NCBI GenBank assembly: GCA_903822545.1
Contig: CAIJPN010000024.1
Span: 62,001 to 126,000 of the forward strand
Origin: an uncultured Anaerolineae bacterium
GTDB taxonomy: Bacteria; Chloroflexota; Anaerolineae; Anaerolineales; Villigracilaceae
Reading direction: 5' to 3'
Length of the DNA stretch: 64,000 bases
The translations under genes and the position numbers were made by a program. Below the pieces are notes generated by a model, which worked only from the letters and a program-made list of their open reading frames with translations, did no database searches and was not told the origin of the DNA. Positions 49,491 through 58,660 of this stretch are shown here, piece by piece. How positions within the stretch are numbered: the first letter of the stretch is position 1; each line of letters begins with the position of its first letter.

Positions 49491-50125
49491 ATGTAGAAGA
49501 ATCTACCCGGGCCCCCAAACGCCCAACTTGGTTTTTTATCCTTTGGGCAGTTTTTAGCTTGTTTTTGCTGGCTGGCATTGTGTACCTGGCCTGGAGTCTG
49601 TTGAATCCATACTCGTTTCACGGGGTGGTGATGCAGTCGCCTCAAAAAGCCAGGGATTTTACCCTGACAGGGCATAACGGCCAGCCGGTCTCCCTGAAAG
49701 ATTACAGTGGAAAGATTATCTTGATCTATTTTGGCTATACTACCTGCCCGGATGTATGCCCCACCACCCTTGCTGATTTGCACACAGCGCGCGAATCACT
49801 GGGGCAACTGGGCGACCAGGTGCAGGTCTTTATGGTCACTGTTGATCCTGAGCGTGATACCCAGGCAGTGTTGGCCGATTACATGTCCCATTTTGACTCC
49901 AGTTTCATCGGTTTGACTGGTTCCCCCGAGCAGATCGCAGAAGTAGCTACTTATTATGGCATTTATTATGAAAGAGCCGAAGGCAACTCCACACTTGGCT
50001 ATTTGATGGATCACACTGCCACTGTTATGGCAATAGATCAAGATGGTTATTTGCGGCTTGTCTTTCCTTTTGGAACGGCAGCCCAGGATATCGCAGACGA
50101 TTTGAATTATTTATTAGAACGATAA
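49487..50125 (+). CDS. SCO1/SenC family copper chaperone
   Basis: 212 residues. One N-terminal span (FILWAVFSLFLLAGIVYLAW), then LTGHNGQPVSLKDYSGKIIL, the CxxxC in GYTTCPDVCPTTLADLH (Cys about residues 86 and 90) and the copper-binding His in LMDHTATVMAIDQDG (about residue 175). This is the classical set for loading copper into the CuA centre of subunit II. ATG overlaps the TGA of the preceding gene; it is followed by the PCuAC chaperone. Confidence 0.93.
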   Translation: MNVEESTRAPKRPTWFFILWAVFSLFLLAGIVYLAWSLLNPYSFHGVVMQSPQKARDFTLTGHNGQPVSLKDYSGKIILIYFGYTTCPDVCPTTLADLHTARESLGQLGDQVQVFMVTVDPERDTQAVLADYMSHFDSSFIGLTGSPEQIAEVATYYGIYYERAEGNSTLGYLMDHTATVMAIDQDGYLRLVFPFGTAAQDIADDLNYLLER

Positions 50126-50154
50126 TTCAAAAACATTATCAAAAGGAGAATTTT

Positions 50155-50604
50155 ATGTCTACACTTCGTTCCAGAACCCTAATTGCTTTCCTGCTTCTTG
50201 CCACAATCGTTTTGACTTCGTGCCAGCAGGCCAGTGGCTCTAAAATCAGCGCCAGCGATGCCTGGGGGCGTTCTTCACCTATGATGGCTCAAACTGGTGC
50301 AATGTATGTGGTCATCGAAAACCAGGGCAATGAATCAGATCGTTTGATTGGCGCTGCCAGTGATGCTGCCAAAACGGTCGAAGTCCATGAATCTTACATG
50401 GAAGGCGACATGATGAAGATGCGGCCAGTAGAAGGCGGATTGGAAATCCCCGCTGGTGGAACAGTAGAGTTGAAACCAGGCGGGTACCACATCATGTTGA
50501 TCGACCTGGTAAGTCCCCTGGAAGTCGGTACAAAAATCAAAGTCACGCTTAAGTTTGAAAAAGCCGGTGATGTTCCCCTGGAAGTTGAAATCCGGGAGCA
50601 GTAA
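50155..50604 (+). CDS. PCuAC copper chaperone lipoprotein
   Basis: 149 residues. Lipoprotein signal (LIAFLLLATIVLTSCQQA, lipobox LTSC). Met/His copper site: VEVHESYMEGDMMKMRPVE and GGYHIMLID, matching the H-(M)-x10-M-x21-H-x-M motif of PCuAC/DUF461. It hands Cu(I) to the CuA site, often with SCO. Good RBS (AAAAGGAG) before the ATG. Confidence 0.95.
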   Translation: MSTLRSRTLIAFLLLATIVLTSCQQASGSKISASDAWGRSSPMMAQTGAMYVVIENQGNESDRLIGAASDAAKTVEVHESYMEGDMMKMRPVEGGLEIPAGGTVELKPGGYHIMLIDLVSPLEVGTKIKVTLKFEKAGDVPLEVEIREQ

Positions 50605-50721
50605 CCGGTAAAGAATTTATCCGTAAACCAGCAAGGAGCATGCCCAAGAACAATCAGAAGCGTCAGCCCAACCCATCCCAAAAATGTTCAGTAAGTCAGT
50701 TATAAACCCCGGAGGATGTAA

Positions 50722-50877
50722 ATGAGCAAAATCAAGAAAGCTGAAGTAAAAAGCGGTGACCCTGAGGCCGAACAGCCGAAGGGAACCCTGGCCCTCACCT
50801 TAATATATATGGTGACGATCATTATTTTGTGGAGCTGGGTATACCAGACTTTAATTGAAAGAGGAGTGACCCAATGA
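50722..50877 (+). CDS. Cytochrome c oxidase subunit IIa-like (ba3 type)
   Basis: 51 residues, too short for most gene calls. A hydrophilic start (MSKIKKAEVKSGDPEAEQPK) leads into one membrane helix LALTLIYMVTIIILWSWVYQ. Size, topology and place directly before subunit II match the small subunit IIa of ba3-type oxidases. GGAGG lies 7 bases upstream of the ATG, and its TGA overlaps the next ATG (ATGA). Confidence 0.85.
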   Translation: MSKIKKAEVKSGDPEAEQPKGTLALTLIYMVTIIILWSWVYQTLIERGVTQ

Positions 50878-51356
50878 TCCACATCCATAAGTACGAAAAG
50901 TGGTGGATTGGTTTGACAATCCTGATGCTGGTGGCGTTTGCTACCCTCGTCGGCGTGGCTGCGTTTTCCAAGGGCTTCCAGGTTCCTGAGCCCTGGATGC
51001 GTGTTGACCCAAATACGGTGAAAGACTCTGGCGCATTTTCAGATGCCAACCTTGGCCTGCATGAATTGGCCCCCGGCAAGTACGAGGCGTATCTGTTAGC
51101 CCAGTCCAGCCCCTGGCGTTTCTACCCCAGTGAACTGTCCATCCCGGTTGGTTCTACCGTGACGTTCTATGTCACATCTGTCGATGTCCAGCATGGCTTC
51201 CGCATTCAGGACACTAACATTAACCTACAGATTCTGCCCGGGCAGGTATCGAAAGCCACCTACACCTTCGAAAAGGCCGGTGAATTTCCCTATGTTTGCG
51301 GCGAGTACTGTGGTGTTGGTCACCAGGGCATGTTCGGGAAGATTGTTGTCAAGTAG
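50874..51356 (+). CDS. Cytochrome c oxidase subunit II (ba3 type, CuA)
   Basis: 160 residues. Single N-terminal helix (IGLTILMLVAFATLVGVAAF), then a cupredoxin domain. CuA ligands: His in VTSVDVQHGFRIQDT (about residue 106) and CGEYCGVGHQGMF (two Cys, His and Met, about residues 142-153). Length and single-helix form are those of ba3-type subunit II (CbaB). It accepts electrons from cytochrome c. Coupled to subunit IIa. Confidence 0.96.
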   Translation: MIHIHKYEKWWIGLTILMLVAFATLVGVAAFSKGFQVPEPWMRVDPNTVKDSGAFSDANLGLHELAPGKYEAYLLAQSSPWRFYPSELSIPVGSTVTFYVTSVDVQHGFRIQDTNINLQILPGQVSKATYTFEKAGEFPYVCGEYCGVGHQGMFGKIVVK

Positions 51357-51386
51357 CCATTCAAACGGGCAAAGAGGAACCTTGAG

Positions 51387-52310
51387 ATGGATGCGAAGAT
51401 GAGAGCCTCCGGCGGGATCGCCTATAAATTTGATAGGGCAAGAATCCTGTCTGGTGAATTCCTGGGCCGGGTGGTGGTGCTGTTCAAGCTGCGTGTGGTG
51501 GTGCTGCTGGTGCTGGCCTCCCTGGGGGGCTATCTGTTTGCATCAGGCGGCAGCCTGTCGATTGGGCAGCTTTCCATCCTGCTGATTACTGGAACGCTTT
51601 CATCTGCGGGCGCTTCTGCTATCAACCAGTACATTGAACGCGAACGGGATGGGCGCATGTCGCGCACCCGCCAGCGTCCACTGGCAGATCGGGTTTTTAC
51701 TCGCCCCGAAACCACTCTGGAAGTTAGCGTTGTGATGCTGATCCTGGCCCTGATGTTGGCGCTGCCCTTTAGCCTATCGCTGGCGTTTTTCCTGGCTGTG
51801 GGCGCTGCCATCTACATCTGGGTGTACACACTCTGGCTTAAACCACGCACATGGTGGAATATCATCATCGGTGGGGCTGCTGGCAGTTGCGCAGTCCTGA
51901 GCGGTGGCGCTGCGGCAGGAAACTGGGCAGAGCCTGGTGTTTTGATGCTGGCCTTGCTGGTCTATGTCTGGACTCCTACACACTTTTGGAGCCTGGCACA
52001 GGCTTATCGCGAAGATTATGCCAGGGCGGCCGTTCCCATGCTTCCGGTACTTGTCAGCCCGGCTGTTTCGGCGCGCTGGATAGCGTTGCACACCTTCGCT
52101 GCGGCGCTGATCACCCTGCTGATGGGTTTCCATCCATCCCTCGATTGGAAATACTCTTTGATCACCCTTCCAGCTACCCTGTGGCTGGGATGGTATTCCG
52201 TGCAATTGGTCAAAAAACCCGATCACAAACACGCCCTTAAACTGTTCAAGGTATCGAACATGTACCTTGGGCTGGTTTTGGCGGCGATCTACCTGGTTAT
52301 ATTATTCTAA
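51387..52310 (+). CDS. ctaB: Heme o synthase (protoheme farnesyltransferase)
   Basis: 307 residues, nine membrane segments. First prenyl-diphosphate loop SAINQYIERERDGRMSRTRQ followed by RP, and the second loop YREDYARAAVPMLPV with its D-Y-x-R-A motif, mark the UbiA/CtaB family. It converts heme b to heme o, the first step to heme a of the oxidase. Starts at ATG 51387 with GAGG-like sites upstream; 30 bp behind subunit II. Confidence 0.94.
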   Translation: MDAKMRASGGIAYKFDRARILSGEFLGRVVVLFKLRVVVLLVLASLGGYLFASGGSLSIGQLSILLITGTLSSAGASAINQYIERERDGRMSRTRQRPLADRVFTRPETTLEVSVVMLILALMLALPFSLSLAFFLAVGAAIYIWVYTLWLKPRTWWNIIIGGAAGSCAVLSGGAAAGNWAEPGVLMLALLVYVWTPTHFWSLAQAYREDYARAAVPMLPVLVSPAVSARWIALHTFAAALITLLMGFHPSLDWKYSLITLPATLWLGWYSVQLVKKPDHKHALKLFKVSNMYLGLVLAAIYLVILF

Positions 52311-52352
52311 TCCCTTGCCTCAAATTGGCAGGATAAGAAAGGGAAAGTAAAG

Positions 52353-53984
52353 ATGTTCGCTGTTGAAAAGAAAATCCTTAGCTGGCATTTGGTTCTTGCC
52401 TGTGTAGCGTTATCTATTGGCACACTGTTTGGCCCGCTCCAGGCGCTTGAACACATGGGCGTCAATCTCTACCCGGCCTTGCAGGTCATTGGTATCCAAT
52501 CTTATTACCAGGGTCTAACGTTGCATGGCGTTTTGAACGCCCTGGTCTGGACCACCTTCTTCATCACCGGTTTCTTGATGTATGTGATGGTCAAAACCCT
52601 GAATACCCCGCTCTCCAAGCCTGGCCTGAGCTGGGCTGGTTTCTACGTCATGGTGGTTGGTCTGGTGATGGCAGCCATTCCGCTGCTGCTCAACCAGGCG
52701 AGCATCCTCTATACCATGTATCCCCCGCTCCAGGCACCCTGGTACTACTACCTGGGATTGACCCTCTTTGTGGTTGGCAGCTGGGTATCCGGTTGGAGCA
52801 TGTTGGCCACCTTCCTGGGCTGGCGCAAGCAGAACCCGGGCAAGACGGTGCCATTCATGGCTATGGCTGGCATGATCACCATGGTGCTCTGGCAGATCTG
52901 CACCCTGGGCATTGCCTCCGAAATCCTCGGATTAATCCTGCCCTGGACGTTTGGACTCTACGGGATGGATAGCCAACTGGCCCGTACCTTATTCTGGTTC
53001 ACCGGCCACCCGCTAGTTTACTTCTGGCTGCTGCCAGCTTACGTTTCCTGGTACGGAATGATGCCCAAGCAATCTGGTGGCAAGCTCTTCAGTGAGCCGC
53101 TCGCCCGCTTCGCCTTCTGGCTCTTCCTGATCCTTTCCACCCCGCTTGGTTTCCACCACCAGTATCTCGATCCTGGCGTCCCGGCTGTCTGGAAATTCCT
53201 CCACGCGGCTCTCACCTATGCTGTTTTCTTCCCCAGCATGTTAACCGCCTTTAATGTTATCGCATCCATGGAAAATGGTGGGCGCGCTCGCGGCGGCAAA
53301 GGCTTGTTTGGCTGGCTACTGACCCTGCCCTGGACCGATCCATCCTGGACGACCCAGGCCCTGGCGATGATCATCTTCTCGCTGGGTGGCGTTGGCGGTT
53401 TGATCAATGCCTCCTACAACGTCAACCTGGTTGTGCATAACACTGCCTGGGTTCCCGGACACCTGCACCTCACCGTTGGATCTGGCGTGACCTTGACCTT
53501 CATGGGTATCCTCTACTGGCTGATTCCGCACCTGACCGGCAAAGCCCTGTGGAGCAAGAAACTGGCCCTGTGGCAGGCCTGGTCGTGGTTCGTGGGAATG
53601 TTAATCTTCTCGCGTGGTATGCACTGGATCGGTCTGCTCGGCGCTCCCCGTCGCACCATGCTTGGTGTTGCGCTCGGCAACTACGGTTCCGCTGATTGGC
53701 GCGTTCCTACCCTCATGACCGGTATCGGCGGCTTGATTCTGTTCGTTTCCGCCACCCTGTTCTTCATCGAGGTGATTATGTCGGCTTACTTCTCCAAAGA
53801 AAAAGCCGAAGTTGAAATGCCCGTTGCCGAGCCGCTTCATGCTGAAGTGATTCCGGCCTGGTTGAACAACTGGCAGCCCTGGCTCGTTGGCACAGTTGTG
53901 CTGATTGTGGTGGCCTACGCTCCCATGCTGATCCAACTCATCAGCCAGGCGCAGTTCACATCGCCCGGCTTCAAAGTCTGGTAG
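52353..53984 (+). CDS. Cytochrome c oxidase subunit I (ba3 type)
   Basis: 543 residues with 13-14 membrane segments. Heme a ligand His in GLTLHGVLNALVWTTFFITG; CuB ligand and Tyr-His pair region WFTGHPLVYFWLLPAYVSWY (H-P-x-VYFW-LLPAY); two CuB His in TPLGFHHQYLDPG; heme a3/a His in NLVVHNTAWVPGHLHLTVGS. This spacing is that of B-family (ba3) oxidases, which pump fewer protons and have high oxygen affinity. The last part of the operon lacks a ctaA. Confidence 0.97.
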   Translation: MFAVEKKILSWHLVLACVALSIGTLFGPLQALEHMGVNLYPALQVIGIQSYYQGLTLHGVLNALVWTTFFITGFLMYVMVKTLNTPLSKPGLSWAGFYVMVVGLVMAAIPLLLNQASILYTMYPPLQAPWYYYLGLTLFVVGSWVSGWSMLATFLGWRKQNPGKTVPFMAMAGMITMVLWQICTLGIASEILGLILPWTFGLYGMDSQLARTLFWFTGHPLVYFWLLPAYVSWYGMMPKQSGGKLFSEPLARFAFWLFLILSTPLGFHHQYLDPGVPAVWKFLHAALTYAVFFPSMLTAFNVIASMENGGRARGGKGLFGWLLTLPWTDPSWTTQALAMIIFSLGGVGGLINASYNVNLVVHNTAWVPGHLHLTVGSGVTLTFMGILYWLIPHLTGKALWSKKLALWQAWSWFVGMLIFSRGMHWIGLLGAPRRTMLGVALGNYGSADWRVPTLMTGIGGLILFVSATLFFIEVIMSAYFSKEKAEVEMPVAEPLHAEVIPAWLNNWQPWLVGTVVLIVVAYAPMLIQLISQAQFTSPGFKVW

Positions 53985-54116
53985 CCTGGCCCGGCCGCCA
54001 CATCCGAAAAACAATCATTGTCCCGCAGTCCTGGCAGGTGCAGCACCCCTGCCAGGCAGCGGGATGCCATTGTGCCGGGATAACCCGGTAAACTCACAAA
54101 ATTCAGGAGAATAAAA

Positions 54117-54533
54117 ATGAAAAAGTCACTTTTGATGATCGTTTCCCTCATTGTGGTTCTGTCTTTCCTGCTGGCTGCCTGTGGCGGCGGCAAGTCTGAT
54201 GGCCCCGTGGTGGGCAATGCCGAAAATGGCAAGAAACTTTACGATGCTGCTACTCTTGGTACCAATTCAGCTGCTGGCTGCGCATCCTGCCACAATTTCG
54301 ATGCCGCTGCTGGCAAGGATGACAAAGCCCCTTACACCCAGGGTACTGCCACGCGGGCTGAAACCCGTGTTCCCGGCATGAGCGCTGAAGAATATATCAA
54401 AGAATCGATCCTCAACCCCAATGCTTATGTTGTCGAGAACTATAAAGAAGGCGATATGTACCAGACTTGGAACAAGGAATTAAGCGAACAGCAGATCGCC
54501 GACCTGGTTGCCTACCTGCTCACCGAAAAATAA
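54117..54533 (+). CDS. Monoheme c-type cytochrome lipoprotein
   Basis: 138 residues. Lipobox LAAC (about residue 20), one heme motif CASCH in SAAGCASCHNFDAAAGKDD (about residue 55) and a later Met-rich stretch YKEGDMYQTW that can supply the sixth ligand. This is a small membrane-attached carrier, probably linking a bc module to the ba3 oxidase just upstream. 132 bp separate it from subunit I, and it may start the second bc operon. Confidence 0.9.
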   Translation: MKKSLLMIVSLIVVLSFLLAACGGGKSDGPVVGNAENGKKLYDAATLGTNSAAGCASCHNFDAAAGKDDKAPYTQGTATRAETRVPGMSAEEYIKESILNPNAYVVENYKEGDMYQTWNKELSEQQIADLVAYLLTEK

Positions 54534-54566
54534 CCCTGGGGAATTCCCCCAGAACAGGACAAAATT

Positions 54567-56588
54567 ATGACAGACGGCCGCTATCATGTTGTAATTCCCG
54601 ATACGGACTACTATCGCAAGATGGTGAAATGCCAGTCCGCGTGCCCGGTTCAAACCGACGCTCGCGCATATGTGACAGCAGTGGCGCGGAACGAATTGGA
54701 ACGCGGCTACGAGATTGCGCACGATCCTAACCCGCTTTCAACGATCTGTGGACGTATCTGCGGCGCGCCGTGTGAAATCGCTTGTCGGAGAGGGGCGGTT
54801 GGCCCGGATTTTGAATCTGTCGCCATCCGCCCTCTCAAGCGGGTACTGACTGAACGCTTTGGCCCCGAAACCGCCGGGCGTTTACCCGGTGTTGCGGGTT
54901 CAGAGAGCGATTCTACGCCCTTGAAAACCATCCGCCCTGCGGTTCCATACGCAGCCGCGAGACAAGAATCAACCTTCCCTGGCCAGGGAGCCAATGTGGA
55001 TTATTCTTCCGCGCGCTGGTCGCGGGAAAACCTGAAGTCACTGGCTGGCGAAAAGGGACACAAGGCTGGCAAAATCGCCATTATTGGCGCAGGCCCCTCA
55101 GGCCTGACGGTTGCCAACGACCTGGCCCTGCTTGGGCACCAGGTTGTAATCTATGAAGCCGGGCCGAAAACCGGCGGTATGATGCGTTACGGCGTTCCAG
55201 TCTATCGTATCGACCAGCAAGCCATGGATCTGGAAATCCAACGCATTCTCGATCTGGGTGTGACCATCCATTTTGATATGCGTGTGGGCAAAGATGTTAC
55301 CCTGGCAGATTTACGCCGCGACTACGACGCTGTCTACCTCGGCATGGGGTTAATGACCGGGCGCATGCTCAACATTGAAGGCGTCAAACTTGATGGGGTT
55401 GTCACCGCGGTGGATTTGCTCCTGAACTACAACCTTGGCTATAAAATGACGCTTGGCAAACGTGTCGTTGTGGTTGGTGGCGGCGATGTCGCCATGGATG
55501 CCGCACGCACAGCTTTGCGCCTTGGACAGGCAACCGCCGAGCAAAAAACTGCTCTCGGCCAGACCGAACAACGCAGTGACGAAGCCTCCGATGCAGTCCA
55601 TGAGGCGCTGGATGTGGCTCGCACTGCCTTGCGCCTGGGCGTGGCCGATGTAAAGATGATCTCGCTTGAATCCTGGGATGAACTGCCGGCATCCAAATTT
55701 GAGATCGAGGAAGCGCTCGAGGAGGGCATCACCATCCAGCCTCGCACCGGCCCCAATCGCATTCTTGGGAAAAACGGCAAAGTTACTGGCATCGAAGTCA
55801 TCGATGTCGAATCCGTCTTCGATGAGAATCGCCGCTTCAACCCCAAATTCAAACCTAACACCGAAAAAGTGCTGGAATGTGACACCATCATCCTCGCCAT
55901 TGGACAGGCGGCTGACCTGAACGCCCTGGGTGGCGCTCCCGATATTCGTGTGACACCGCGCGGCCTGGTGGAAATCAACCAGGAAACCGGACAGACCAGC
56001 GCTGCTGACGTTTTTGCCGGCGGCGACGTAGCCTACGGCCCGCGCCTCATCATCAATGCCGTGCGCGATGGGCACCTGGCCGCCCTGGGCATTGACCAGA
56101 AAATCCAGGGACGCACACTCAAACATTCTGTCACCACCCAGTGGACAGACCTGCCAACCCATGCCATGCCCGAAGATTGGATCAAACTCGAGCGCGAGAA
56201 GATCCCCGGCCTTCCGGTAGAACGGCGCACCGGCCTTTCGGTGGTCGAGTTGGGCTATACCTTGCCGCAGGCATCTGACCAGGGATTGCGCTGCCTTGAA
56301 TGCAGCGTTAATACAGTTTTTGATGGGGTCAGGTGCATCCTGTGCAATGGCTGCGTTGATGTTTGCCCGTGGAACTGCTTGAAAATCGTTTCGATTGATC
56401 AGGTAACCGGCGACGAAACCGTCAACAAGCTCATCCAGTCGGCGCGTGAGAGCGGCGCGATTGCGGCCATGCTCAAGGATGACACATCCTGCACCCGTTG
56501 CGCCTTATGCGCCGAACGCTGCCCTACCGATGCAATCACGATGGAAGCATTCCGTTTCCAGGAAATGCTCACTTATAACGAAAAGTAA
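54567..56588 (+). CDS. GltD-like NAD(P)H/FAD protein with N- and C-terminal Fe-S domains
   Basis: 673 residues. N-terminus has the GltD-type [4Fe-4S] cluster Cys: KCQSACPVQTD and CGRICGAPCEIACRRG. FAD motif IAIIGAGPSGLTVANDLALL; NAD(P)H motif VVVVGGGDVAMDAARTALRL; the second FAD site IRVTPRGLVEINQETG. Between residues 312 and 358 ARTALRLG occurs twice. The C-terminus has a two-cluster ferredoxin: CILCNGCVDVCPWNCL and CTRCALCAERCPTDAI, then a further region that GltD lacks. Placed between a c-type cytochrome and cytochrome b, it is likely the soluble arm of the bc module. Confidence 0.9.
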   Translation: MTDGRYHVVIPDTDYYRKMVKCQSACPVQTDARAYVTAVARNELERGYEIAHDPNPLSTICGRICGAPCEIACRRGAVGPDFESVAIRPLKRVLTERFGPETAGRLPGVAGSESDSTPLKTIRPAVPYAAARQESTFPGQGANVDYSSARWSRENLKSLAGEKGHKAGKIAIIGAGPSGLTVANDLALLGHQVVIYEAGPKTGGMMRYGVPVYRIDQQAMDLEIQRILDLGVTIHFDMRVGKDVTLADLRRDYDAVYLGMGLMTGRMLNIEGVKLDGVVTAVDLLLNYNLGYKMTLGKRVVVVGGGDVAMDAARTALRLGQATAEQKTALGQTEQRSDEASDAVHEALDVARTALRLGVADVKMISLESWDELPASKFEIEEALEEGITIQPRTGPNRILGKNGKVTGIEVIDVESVFDENRRFNPKFKPNTEKVLECDTIILAIGQAADLNALGGAPDIRVTPRGLVEINQETGQTSAADVFAGGDVAYGPRLIINAVRDGHLAALGIDQKIQGRTLKHSVTTQWTDLPTHAMPEDWIKLEREKIPGLPVERRTGLSVVELGYTLPQASDQGLRCLECSVNTVFDGVRCILCNGCVDVCPWNCLKIVSIDQVTGDETVNKLIQSARESGAIAAMLKDDTSCTRCALCAERCPTDAITMEAFRFQEMLTYNEK

Positions 56589-56600
56589 CCAGGAGTCCTC

Positions 56601-57350
56601 ATGTCCATACTCAACTCCATTACCAAATCCCGCGTCTGGCGCTCATTCTTCCGCCACGGCTGGCCGGATAACCCGTTGGATCGTTCGTTGATTATGACCA
56701 CCAACGTATTTTTCCACCTGCACCCGGTCAAAGTCAACCTGAAAAGCATCAAAGCTACCTATTCGCTCGGCCTGGGCATCCTGACGGTCGCCTCGTTCAT
56801 CTCCCTGGCGCTGACCGGCATCATGCTAATGTTTTACTACGTTCCGTCAGTTGAGCGCGCATTCCCTGATATCGTTGCCCTGCAAAACTCTGTCCCGTTT
56901 GGGCAGTTGTTCCGCAATATGCACCGCTGGGGCGCTCACTTGATGGTACTGACATGCGTCTTGCACATGGCGCGTGTTTTCTACACTGGCGCGTACAAAC
57001 CCCCCAGGGAGTTCAACTGGGTTATCGGCGTTGTCTTGCTCATTTTGACACTGGGAGCCAGCTTCACTGGCTACCTGCTTCCATGGGATCAACTGGCCTA
57101 TTGGGCCATCACGGTTGGCACCAGTATCGCTTCTTACGAACCGGTGATGGGCGCATTGATCAAGAAAATCCTGCTGGGCGGCCCGGAAGTAGGCCAGGCA
57201 TCCTTGACCCGCTTCTATGGCCTGCACATCATGGTCATCCCTGCGCTGTTATTCCTGCTCATCAGCCTGCACATGTGGCGCGTCCGCAAAGACGGCGGCC
57301 TGGCGGCAAATGATCTCGATGTTGCCCCGGCAGAAGACGCCCAGAAATAG
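56601..57350 (+). CDS. Cytochrome b6-like subunit (module II)
   Basis: 249 residues, b6-type half of cytochrome b. Heme ligands HRWGAHLMVLTCVLHMARVF (spacing 14) and GLHIMVIPALLFLLISLHMW (spacing 15, b6f type). SFTGYLLPWDQLAYWAITVG is the conserved stretch. The chain ends after TM4 with RKDGGLAANDLDV, unlike the fused gene in module I. Separated by 14 bp from the subunit IV gene. Quinol oxidation site and heme b. Confidence 0.94.
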   Translation: MSILNSITKSRVWRSFFRHGWPDNPLDRSLIMTTNVFFHLHPVKVNLKSIKATYSLGLGILTVASFISLALTGIMLMFYYVPSVERAFPDIVALQNSVPFGQLFRNMHRWGAHLMVLTCVLHMARVFYTGAYKPPREFNWVIGVVLLILTLGASFTGYLLPWDQLAYWAITVGTSIASYEPVMGALIKKILLGGPEVGQASLTRFYGLHIMVIPALLFLLISLHMWRVRKDGGLAANDLDVAPAEDAQK

Positions 57351-57364
57351 AAGGAAGTAAAAAT

Positions 57365-58132
57365 ATGGCAGACCAATCTCCGCAAAAAGAAGCCTTCCCA
57401 AAAGGCAGCGTCAAAACTTATAACCTGGTGGAAGTTGTCCGTGGCCGTACCAACATGATCGAAAAAGGGCCAGATAACACCATTTTTGCTTTCCCCATCG
57501 TTGCCATCCTCGAACTGCTGATTGCTCTCGGAACGGGCGCCTTCCTGGTACTTTTCTCGCTGGTGAAGAATGCCCCGCTCGAAGACCTGGCCAACCCCCT
57601 CGTCACCACTGACCCGGCCAAAGCTCCCTGGTACTTTATGGGCCTGCAAGAAATGCTAGAGCACGCCCACCCGCTCATTTCAGGGATTATCCTGCCCGGC
57701 GTGATGGTACTGTTTGTGATGGCAATCCCTTACCTGGATAACTCTCGTGTAGGTTCCGGGCGTTGGTTTACATCTGCGCGTGGTAAGAAGATTACCCTGT
57801 GGACCACCATCTACACAACGATCATCATGCCCACCTACATTGTCATCGACAACCTCTTCCCGCCCCGCGAACTGCTGCGCGGTATCTTGCCTGATTTCGT
57901 GGCCCAGTCACTCATCCCGGTCATCATCCTGGCGATCATTGTGCTCCTGCCGGTGGCGGTGTTGATGCGCTCCAAACCCAATGCGCGTGAGGTAATGCTC
58001 GTTTTATTTACCGTGCTGTTCATTTCTGCCGTGATCTTCACTCTTTCAGGCTTCCTCTTCCGTGGCCCTGGCTTCAAACTCTATTGGCCTTGGGATATGC
58101 CAAACGGCTATAACCCGTTAAATAACCTGTAA
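57365..58132 (+). CDS. Cytochrome b subunit IV-like protein (module II)
   Basis: 255 residues. Q-site loop KAPWYFMGLQEMLEHAHPLI (PWYF), then GRWFTSARGKKITLWTTIY and the C-terminal FRGPGFKLYWPWDMPNGYNP. Five to six membrane segments, more than the three of plant subunit IV. The C-terminus matches that of module I cytochrome b, showing a fission or fusion between the two modules. A hydrophilic 50-residue head precedes the first span. Confidence 0.92.
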   Translation: MADQSPQKEAFPKGSVKTYNLVEVVRGRTNMIEKGPDNTIFAFPIVAILELLIALGTGAFLVLFSLVKNAPLEDLANPLVTTDPAKAPWYFMGLQEMLEHAHPLISGIILPGVMVLFVMAIPYLDNSRVGSGRWFTSARGKKITLWTTIYTTIIMPTYIVIDNLFPPRELLRGILPDFVAQSLIPVIILAIIVLLPVAVLMRSKPNAREVMLVLFTVLFISAVIFTLSGFLFRGPGFKLYWPWDMPNGYNPLNNL

Positions 58133-58162
58133 AGTGTAAACGGCCAAAAAGGAATCCATAAA

Positions 58163-58657
58163 ATGAGCGCAGATAACTCAAAACCAACCAAAAACGTTTC
58201 CCGGCGTGATTTCCTGGGAATTTCCTGGGCGGCCCTGGTAGGCATTCTGGGTGCCGAAACAGCCGGGGTGCTCTTCCGTTACATCCAGCCGATTAATACG
58301 GGCGGGTTTGGCGGCATTGTCAACGCTGGCAAAGTCGATGATTTCAAACGCGGCAGCATCACCCCCAACCAGGCCGGGCGATTTTTCCTTGTCCGACTGG
58401 AAGATGGCAGCTTCCTCGCTCTCTGGCAAAAATGCACACATCTTGGTTGTAGCGTTCCGTGGGTTGAGGCAGAAAACCAGTTTCACTGCCCTTGCCACGG
58501 CTCACTTTTTAACCAGGTGGGCGAAGTGCAGGGCGGCCCGGCTCCGCGCCCGCTCGATTTCTTCCCTGTCACCATTGAAAACGGCGAAGTGTTTGTCGAC
58601 ACTGGCAACCCCACTACCCGTACGAAGTTTGATCCCGGGCAAACGACAAAGGCCTAA
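58163..58657 (+). CDS. Rieske iron-sulfur protein (module II)
   Basis: 164 residues. TAT-like N-terminus (NVSRRDFLGISWAALVGILG), one span, then cluster box WQKCTHLGCSVPWVE and FHCPCHGSLFNQVGEVQGGP. Rieske reduction potential cannot be read, but the Ser/Tyr positions near the second box look like common high-potential forms. Sits between subunit IV and triheme c. Confidence 0.95.
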   Translation: MSADNSKPTKNVSRRDFLGISWAALVGILGAETAGVLFRYIQPINTGGFGGIVNAGKVDDFKRGSITPNQAGRFFLVRLEDGSFLALWQKCTHLGCSVPWVEAENQFHCPCHGSLFNQVGEVQGGPAPRPLDFFPVTIENGEVFVDTGNPTTRTKFDPGQTTKA

Positions 58658-58660
58658 GCC

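Noticed and set aside
55350-56162. 270-codon minus-strand frame in the GltD-like gene
   Set aside because: Mirror of the flavoprotein, no start context.
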